Source: Thereva unica
Taxonomy: Eukaryota > Arthropoda > Insecta > Diptera > Therevidae
Assembly: GCA_949987705.1 (NCBI GenBank)
Contig: OX465281.1
Location: 225,713,978-225,777,977 of the forward strand
Direction of reading: 5' to 3'
DNA length: 64,000 nt
Below are positions 57,130-64,000 of the stretch, one piece after another; the stretch's first letter is position 1, and each line of letters starts with the position of its first letter. The position numbers were made by a program, and so were the translations under genes. Under the pieces are notes generated by a model that made no database searches, was not told the DNA's origin, and was given only the letters and a program-made list of their open reading frames with translations.

Positions 57130-57382
57130 AGTATTTGAAAAAATTTTCACTAATAACATACAAATACGGAAAATAAAACATTGCATAATTGAACAAAGCA
57201 TATCTTGCACAAATGATAGTGAATATAAATTCTGGTTTCAAGAAAATCATCCTTGTTTTCTACATAGAAAAGCAATATTAAGTTTCCTGATAAAAGTTTT
57301 AATTCGTAAGCATTGCGCGTGGATAGTTAATAAGAAGAAAAGGACGAATAATAGTAAATTAAATACGTTGGCTCACATATGA
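57112..57382 (+). pseudogene. Out-of-frame C-terminal tail of the P transposase
   Basis: In the +1 frame relative to the main ORF, this stretch reads KVFEKIFTNNIQIRKIKHC, FWFQENHPCFLHRKAILSFL and IKVLIRKHCAWIVNKKKR up to TGA at 57380-57382. Its composition (aromatic, Leu/Ile- and Lys/Arg-rich) looks like a genuine P-type C-terminus. Either a small indel in the ACATACATATT stretch (about 57115-57128) cut it off, or it is joined by splicing. Confidence 0.55.
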
Positions 57383-57617
57383 AGAAACAATAGTTTGTAA
57401 GATGTAAAAAAATGCACTAATGAAAAAATAAATATTAGTCGAAACAAGAAAATTTCTTTTATTCTGAAAATTTGATAATTCCAGAACATAACTTATCCCT
57501 ACATTTCATAATTATTAGCGCAGCCCGACCTGAAAAATCATAAATTGAGGAATTTGAAATATACGCTCATGGTCACGGCATGTTTATTAGGAATTGAGCA
57601 GGTTACGGATTTCGATA

Positions 57618-58064
57618 GAATTATCCCATCCATCACGATATTAAATTATTGTTCTCTATTTATTTTCGTTTCAACACCTTTAAATCTGTTCTTTTGTCTG
57701 TCTCTAATAAAAAAAATTATAAATCACTAATCTCATGTTCTACCACAAAACTGCAAATTTTTTTAAATGCTCGTTTTGGTGATTCATATTCTTCTTATTG
57801 TGTATGCTTATTTGTATGCTTATTTGTGTGTGCAGTGCACTCAAGCCCTTTTTCATTCTCAAATTGCGCAGGCGACGGCAGCCAAGCAGTCTGCTTGGAG
57901 ATAGCTTCAAAGCTTTTTGAGAATCGCTTCTCCATACGCGAAAAGCTCAGCGCAGTCTCATGCCGAGCTTTGCGATCTGGAAAATTAGTAAATCCACTTG
58001 AAAATCTCCTTAGGACAAAATTTTGTTCGGCGTGGCATATCTGGGTATAGTTATATTGTCTGTG
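57618..58064 (-). repeat. Right terminal inverted repeat of the P element
   Basis: Complement of 54311-54757 with one visible mismatch. On the minus strand it carries the same ATG (57633-57631), which opens a 31-codon frame ending at 57538. Confidence 0.92.
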
Positions 58065-58479
58065 GTCTTATTATTTGGCCATTCTTGTTTTACGAATTCG
58101 GCTACCATTCTCATAACTTTATCTTGCTTAGTAAATTTGGCAATTTTTGCTGAACTAATAGGTAATGAGGAAATGGCGTCGTCAAATTCTAAATCCACTT
58201 CTAGGCAAACATTTTCGGATGAATCAAAGTCTGGATCTGGACCTTACGGTAGTCGAGATAAGCCATCCGCGTTACCATGAGATGCGGTCGGTTTATACTT
58301 AATAATGTATTCATACGCCATTAAAACTATCGCCCATCTCTGCAACCTTTGGGCGGTCATGACCGGTAGTGCTCGATATGGATGAAAAAGACTGATAAGT
58401 GGTTTATGATCCGTAATGAGTTCAAACTTGCGTCCATATACTGGTGAAATTATTTAACTCCAAATATAATAGATAAAGC

Positions 58480-59555
58480 TTCTTTTTCAATTTAGCTGTA
58501 GTTGAGTTGTGATTCATTTAATGTTTTAGAGGCATGTGCGATAGGACGTTTTGTATTATCTGGATACCTATGAAGCAAAACAGCACCGACTCCAAATAAA
58601 GATGCATCTGTTGCTAATATTATTGGGTATTCTTCTCGGAAGTGAACTAATTCAGTAGCTTTAATTATTTCTGCCTTGAGAGATTGAAAAGAATTTTCAC
58701 ATTCCTTGGACCAAATTGGTTTTACGCCTTTCTTTCGAAGATAATTCAGTGGTTTGCACAGATCTGAAAAATTCTTTATAAACTTGCCATAATAATTAAC
58801 TTTACCTAGAAATGCCTGTACTTCCTTCAAGTTCCTTGGTCGTGACATTTTTTCAATAGCTTGTATACCAGATTTAGTTGGTCTGATTCCACTGGAGGAT
58901 ATGACATGACCTAGATATTCCATAGAAGCCTGGAAGAATTTACTTTTGTTTAGATTACATCTTAAGTTACATTCACTTAATCGATTGAAATTTTTTTCTA
59001 AATTTGCAATATGTTCTTCTGTGGTAGATCCGGTCACTATTATGTCATCTACATATATAAACGGCTACATTCGGAATACCTGAAATTACTTGTTCCATAA
59101 GACGTTGGAAAATCGCCGGGGCTGAAGATACTCCAAATCCAAAAGGAAGTCTTTGATACTCGTACAATCCAAATGGTGTATTAATAGTCATTAACTTTTT
59201 TGACTGCGAATCTAACTCAATTTGTAAGTACGCATCAACTAAATCCAATTTTGAGAAGTAGTATCCACCCTTTAGCTTGTTAAAGAGTTCTTCCACTCGG
59301 GATAAGGGATAACGGTCCGCTCAATTTGAGAATTCATTGTCACCTTATAATCACCACATATTCTTATTCCTCCATTTGGCTTTTTTACGATAACGATTGG
59401 GGTAGCCCATTGGCTGAAAGACCTGGCTTTAATATTTTTTCCTTTACTAGTCGTTCAATTTCATTTTTCACAGAATCCATTTGCGCGAAAGGAAGAGGTC
59501 GCGGTTTGAAAAACTTCGGTTGTGCACCGATTCGAAATGCTATACCCCACTAATA
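58480..59555 (-). pseudogene. Ty3/gypsy reverse transcriptase and RNase H (N-terminal part)
   Basis: Minus strand: [10 protein letters not shown] and [13 protein letters not shown] (frame broken between), YFSKLDLVDAYLQIELD (motif A Asp), FGLYEYQRLPFGFGVSSAPA (motif B), then YVDD motif at about 59048-59037 in a shifted frame, followed by the open stretch with KSKFFQASMEYLGHVISSSG, FLGKVNYYGKFIKNFSDLC and the RNase H start ILATDASLFGVGAVLLH. The rest of RNase H runs down towards the P-element insertion at 58064 with further damage. Confidence 0.85.
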
Positions 59556-60489
59556 TACGGGGTTAGTCATTTTGGTGATACAAACCAACATGGCTAACTC
59601 TTTTAACCCGGAAAAGTTTGCTAAACTGTATAGTACCCTTTTGTCATTGACACCTAGTTGGAAAAATGCGATTCGTATCGATTCTAGTACATTGAAATTA
59701 AATCCAGTTGATGACCAAATAACAAATAAATAATCGATTCATGGTGCATTGGGATGTCAAAGGATGGAATGAATTGGGATCAATTAAGAATCGATCGCTT
59801 TTTTTTTTTATGTGGCAGTGCTAAGCTTAGGAGTCACCCTTTGTACTACTAGTCCGTCATGTCATTTGTCACGTCATGGTGCAATGTCTAGCAGCAAGCT
59901 TAGTACGGGGGAGGGATGAGGGGGGGTATAGGTTAAGGATTAAAAGGTACGGGGGGTATTGAAGAAGGTGGTGATGAACCCTGCGTTTGAACTCTTGGAT
60001 GTTGTAGGATGAACTCTTCGATGATGTTGCGTTTGAACTCTTGGATGCTTGGAATGTATATGGAATCTTTCCCAGCAATCAGACACCTAGAATTGAAAAC
60101 TAGATTAAAAAGTAAAAATTTGGTCCAGATGGAGTGTTCAGTTGTGACAAATCAGCTTTGCCATTGGAACAGAACATTCTGCATTTTGAAATTTTAAATC
60201 ATTACAAATTTGCCACAGCCACAATTTATCCATTGCACCAATCATAACACTGGGATACCTGGGCATGCTATAATCGCGATCTTCTCATTCTCAAAGTAAA
60301 AGCTCTGGTTCGTTTATCTTGTAACCGTACGTCGGGCAGTTCATTTATCTCAGCCGTGAATTTTTATTTCGTGACACCAAGCAGCCAAGGACGTAGCCAG
60401 GATTTTGCTTCGGGAGGGGTTTTTGTAGGTTAGGTTGAAATGGCATGCTATTGGGCCCATTGTGATGCCATTAGCCATTCTAGTGTTGG
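59556..60489. other. Intergenic; possible SINE-like tail at 59795-59850
   Basis: A T run at 59801-59811 followed by ATGTGGCAG and CCCTTTGTACT resembles 6696-6765 (T run, ATGTGATAG, CCCTTTGTACT). A direct duplication of GTTTGAACTCTTGGATG occurs near 59986 and 60031. No gene seen. Confidence 0.4.
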
Positions 60490-60895
60490 AACAAAGTGCA
60501 GGCCATTTCAAGCCATTTGGAGTTTTTGATAAAGCGACAGAGTTCAGGGACCCCAGTATTTTGTAGCTCGCTCAATGCATCAAGGAAGGGTGAGCCAAGG
60601 AAGGTCTCTCTTTCCTTGCGAGGGCGGGACATGTACAGAGAAGATGGGAGAGAGTTTCTTCCTCTTCTTCATTACCACAACATCAGCATAAGTCGTTGTG
60701 GGGAAGTCTTAATCTTTCGGCGTGCCGGCCAAAGGGGCAGTGACCGATCAGAGCATTTACTACATGGGTTATCTCCTTTATGTTTAACAAAACTAGAAAT
60801 TTTGAACGCTTTGCGTCCAAAGTTGGCCAGATTGCATGAAGAGTGCGGAACACCTTTGCTGTAGTCCATCTCATCTGGGTTTTTGTGAGAATCAT
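60490..60895 (-). pseudogene. R1/LOA-type RNase-H-end relic
   Basis: On the minus strand it reads LLNIKEITHVVNALIGHCPF followed by GRHAERLRLPHNDLC, the conserved LTGHCPLxxHxxxLGL...C motif at the C-terminal end of LOA and R1-like ORF2 proteins. In a second frame ANFGRKAFKISSFVKHKGD covers the preceding part. Frame breaks follow. Confidence 0.7.
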
Positions 60896-61529
60896 AATAA
60901 TGATCTGTGTAAATGAGACCTCCCCTTCCCCCTATATTTTTTTACTTTTTTTATACATAGTCATCTAGATATTTTTTCCTTTCTTCGGAAATGCAAATTA
61001 CACACCCTTAAACATTGCGCACATATGAATAAGACATTCGCTTATGTATTTTCAAATTTCCGCTTCGAAATGTACCAAGAATGCTACTGCGCATGGAAAA
61101 TAGCCTTTTGAGAAACCTCATCTCGTTTGGTTCGCGCTATACATAGCTGTCGCCAAACGTATTTCTAAGAAGAAAAAATGCGATTTGAATGGTGTTCTGC
61201 CTATCTCAAATTTAGTATACAATTGAAGAAAAACTATTTATTATTATTATTTAATTTTTCATGCTATCTGCGATGTCTTTTTTCATTCGGGGGGGGGTTT
61301 GAACCCCCAAAACCCCTCCCCTGGCTACGTTCTTGCAAGCAGCTTCGTCCAACATACATAACTCTTGAAGTTGGTAGGGTAGACCCTTCACTTTTACAGT
61401 TTTGGGGTGTTGCTGGGGGTGTTCTGCGTGCAATGCTGTCTTATTCATGGAAATAGGACATAGGATGTTAGGGTATAAGTACGGATGAAAGTGGTCCAGA
61501 GTACACTTCTCCGCAGATTTTAATATCAG

Positions 61530-61800
61530 CTTTGAAAATTGCTGGAAGACTGCTACATTTTTTGCAATGCACTGGTCAATCTCTACGAATACTTTCATGC
61601 AACTCTTCCAAAGCTGGCGCAATAGCATCGTAAATTTCTTTGAAATGAATTACTGCATCATGTTTGAGTTTCACACATTGCCAGAACTGTTGGTTGGTTT
61701 TTTCAGGATATCTAAACGCTGAGCTAACGTGCGAAAGACCAGCTACATAGCGGCAGTTTATTCCGTTGTTACTTAAGCCGCTCACAATAAGATTAGCCAA
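61530..61800 (-). pseudogene. Possible hAT (ZMYM1-like) transposase relic
   Basis: Minus strand: LIVSGLSNNGINCRYVAGLS, FRYPEKTNQQFWQCVKLKHD and FKEIYDAIAPALEELHESI, then after a frame change DQCIAKNVAVFQQFSKLI. NGINCRYVAG and DAIxxALEEL resemble the core of hAT transposases of the ZMYM1-like type, with the central part deleted. Blocks with GGGTTTGAACCCC followed by CCCCTGG(C/A)TACG flank it at 61292-61330 and 61945-61986. Confidence 0.45.
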
Positions 61801-63110
61801 ACTTCTCCGTCATGTCAGTAGTCGAAATAAAGCTTCTGTACCTACATACTTGTTTAATTAGGATGTTTAGTGGCGATATTTCGCTCGTCGTTCATTTTAT
61901 ACAATGAACTTCGAATGACATGAGTGACAGTTTGCTAGCCTTTATTTAGGGGAGTGTTTGAACCCCTAAAACACCCCCTGGATACGCCTATACCTCTAGG
62001 GTAGTGGTTTTTGATCCTCCAGAACTTGAATAGCCAGCAAGTTGGCTTTATGGACTTTTGGAAAATTATTTCTGAGCCCAAAATAAAGAGAATCTCGCTG
62101 CAGTTGCATTTTTTCAGAGGTTTGGCCCTTTTTTTGTATAAAGTAATCTTCCATACCTTTTTATTTGATACGCATGTCAATGGGCTTGTGGAGAAAATGG
62201 TAATTTGCCCTCTTGATTGCAAAATTTGTTCTGTGAAGAGAGCAGAAATCCGCCTTCCTAAGACAGCTGCCATGATTCTAACAATATATTGAGTATAGCA
62301 TTGTCATTGTCAGCGGAGCTAAAGCTGTGTGAAAAATTTCAGCATGAACGAATAACCGGAAGTATTCAAAAAACTGATTGCACTATTTGTACCGGACAAA
62401 CAGACAGACATGAAAGCGATCTAATAACTTTTTCTTTTGGACCGCTCCGATAACGAATAACATCGGACACCGGCTTGGATACCTTTATTATCAATTTCAA
62501 TTGTTAAATTTCATGAAAATTTCAAAAATAAAAATTTTGAAGTATGGCTGTAACACAAGTGAACTGAGAACTTCTTAAAAATATTTTTTAAATAAATTAT
62601 ATAAAAATACACATTCACTGTAAATTTATCTACATGATTGAAGGGTCAAAAGCGAAGCCGTCCAAATTCCGTACAAGTGATATCCGATTAGTGTAAAAGA
62701 TATTGGTGTTCTCTTGAGATAAATCAATGTTCTTTTTCTAAATAGTCTACAGTGCTACAAAGAATACTATTATTGAACACTATTATTGAACCGTTCGGTT
62801 GGGTTGATTATTAGATATTTCAAGCAACGAATTTACCATGGCATATTAACACGAATTAAATATCCTCAACATAACTCGTGCTATACACAAAATAATATCT
62901 ACCGAATTTAATAAAAAAGAGACAATGGTCGAAAAATTATTCTATTAAGGCTGAAGTGCAATGAGAGCATCGAGCATCGCACGGAATCTAAATGCGATAC
63001 TGTGAAGTACCGTGGGTGCCGGTTAATGTCCAATAGCAGCACCGAATGAACCGCAAAATAAAATTGAAAGTAATTTTTTTCCGTTTCGGCTTGAAATTTG
63101 GTTAAACAGG
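61801..63110. other. Intergenic, nothing clearly recognised
   Basis: Includes the hAT-type end sequence near 61945-61986. The segment near 62390 with GGACAAACAGACAGACATG looks like a transposon end of uncertain family. No gene seen. Confidence 0.4.
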
Positions 63111-63114
63111 TGCC

Positions 63115-63345
63115 AAAAATGAATTATTTGCAGCCCTTAAGGGAGTAAAACTACCACTAGATTAAAGTTGAGATTGAAATTTTTGTTTGTTTTTTCTTTT
63201 TACGAAAATTGATTAAAAAATTGGGAATTTTATTCTAAACTCCCTTTTAAAGAGGTTAAACTGCTACTGCATTTTTACGGTTGACGCCCATATTTTAAAA
63301 CTGTGGGCCTCCGCTTTTCGTAATGAGAGATCCGAAGAACGTATA
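63115..63345. repeat. Diverged fragment of the 11.5-13.3 kb foldback family
   Basis: Shares the order CAnCCCTTAAGGGnnTAAAACTACC, ..TTTTTACGGnTGACGCCC.., CCTC/CGnTTTTCGTnATnAG and GACC/GATCC..AACGT with the larger element. Confidence 0.55.
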
Positions 63346-63487
63346 GAAAGAAAGTATTCAAGCCATTTTTAACTTCCCAGTATAGGAAGTTATTGTAATC
63401 GGTCCGAAAATCGAAATCGAAAATTTCGACGTATTTTCATCTTTCAAGGTCCCAGGAGCATTTTAAGCAAAAAATTGGGAGGAAGTA

Positions 63488-63506
63488 TGTGTGTGTGTGT
63501 GTGTGC
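63488..63506. repeat. GT microsatellite
   Basis: About nine GT units directly upstream of the satellite-like array. Confidence 0.85.
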
Positions 63507-63529
63507 GTACGTATGTGGTCATTTTTTCC

Positions 63530-64000
63530 TGCACGAACCAAAAAAGATATCGATTTCGTTGAGGTGTCGTTCGAAGCGTATTAACCGAAATATGATCTGA
63601 AAAGATTTTCATAAAATTCGGTCGAGCCGTTTTTTTGTTTAAGCGGCGTAAGTGATTTGTGTATCTGTACGATATAGCGCGAACCACGAAGGATATTGAC
63701 TTACTTGAGGTGCCGTTCGAAGCGTATTAGCGACAATATAATCTGAAAAGATTTTTATAATATTCGGTCGAGTGGTTTTTTGGTTTAAATGACTTAAGTG
63801 ATTTTTCTACCTGCACGATATCGCGCAAACTATAAAAGATGTCGACTTAGTTGACGTGCCGTGCCGTTCGAAGAATATTAACCAAAATATGATCTGAAAA
63901 GATTTTCATAAAATTCGGTCGAACCGTTTTTTTTTTTTTTTAAACGACGTTTATGATTTTTGTACCTGCATGATACCGCGCGAACTAAAAACTATATCGA
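63530..64000 (+). repeat. Tandem repeat of about 155 bp, three units, continuing past the window
   Basis: Each unit contains GGTGYCGTTCGAAGCGTATTA, ATATGATCTGAAAAGATTTT, AATTCGGTCGAGCCG followed by a T-run, and GTGATTTTTGTACCTGCACG (with variation). Units start near 63531, 63667 and 63822. An inverted copy lies at 30590-30830. Confidence 0.8.

Larger units (their letters stand above)
54304..58071 (+). mobile_element. P-superfamily DNA transposon with 447-bp terminal inverted repeats
   Basis: Element 54311-58064 (3754 bp), starting CACAGACAATATAACT and ending in its complement. GTCTTAT lies directly outside both ends (54304-54310 and 58065-58071), a 7-bp duplication (P elements usually make 8). 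Left arm 54311-54757 and right arm 57618-58064 are each 447 bp and differ visibly at one base (near 54416 against 57959). The element sits in the gypsy relic. It encodes one long THAP/transposase ORF. The near-identity of the arms points to a recent insertion or recent conversion. Confidence 0.93.
52773..59555 (-). mobile_element. Ty3/gypsy retrotransposon relic, minus strand, split by a P element
   Basis: Minus-strand order is RT (about 59555-58960), RNase H (about 58700-58490 and on), then, beyond the inserted P element, integrase zinc-binding domain and core, polypurine tract and a 3' LTR. Frameshifts occur at the YVDD motif (near 59040), near 59300 and near 53935. The 5' end (gag, protease, 5' LTR) is absent: similarity stops abruptly at about 59555. 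An old, 5'-truncated, non-functional copy. Confidence 0.85.

Overview
The window looks like a stretch of insect genome, most likely a fly. It is AT-rich, its one host gene is split by long introns, and the repeats belong to classes common in insects: RTE, R1/LOA and jockey-like non-LTR elements, Ty3/gypsy, P, PIF/Harbinger, mariner and hAT-like transposons, short inverted-repeat elements and a tRNA-derived SINE head. The species cannot be fixed from sequence alone. I see no bacterial operon, no CRISPR array, no rRNA gene and no intact tRNA gene.

One host gene is present: an FLVCR-type major facilitator transporter on the + strand. Eight coding exons lie at 688-790, 4282-4410, 4537-4632, 33765-33906, 33966-34153, 34236-34360, 40670-40780 and 40878-41157. 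Every splice join keeps the frame. Together they give about 390 residues, from transmembrane helix 2 to the stop; the first helix and the N-terminus lie upstream of the window. The gene's 29-kb third intron and 6.3-kb sixth intron hold most of the mobile DNA in the left two thirds.

Region by region. 1.6-3.8 kb: decayed minus-strand non-LTR element. 6.57-8.1 kb: Harbinger-type element with TAA duplication and a tRNA-like SINE head, then a second inverted-repeat element. 11.5-13.35 kb: large foldback element. 13.5-19.7 kb: LOA/R1-type relics, one of which (minus strand) has its gag-like ORF split by a Harbinger transposon that is itself split by an RTE element. 21.9-24.5 kb: second, decayed RTE copy next to a mariner scrap. 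25.9-28.7 kb: two more non-LTR relics and a degenerate tandem repeat. 30.6-33.6 kb: satellite-like repeat, RT scraps and a small Harbinger-type MITE. 35-40.6 kb: dispersed repeats, a MITE and an R1-type relic.

Right of the host gene: AT-rich 3' flank (41.2-42.6 kb), a foldback element (42.7-43.2 kb), a 2.4-kb transposon with terminal repeats of about 440-480 bp and a broken ORF of a family I cannot name (45.0-47.4 kb), which sits inside another inverted-repeat element reaching 49.7 kb. At 52.8-59.6 kb a decayed Ty3/gypsy element carries an inserted P-superfamily transposon (54311-58064). This P element has 447-bp, almost identical terminal repeats and an open 795-codon THAP/transposase ORF; it is the youngest-looking and functionally most interesting item here. 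The last 4 kb holds an R1/LOA RNase-H-end relic, a probable hAT relic, a foldback fragment and a tandem repeat of about 155 bp running off the end.
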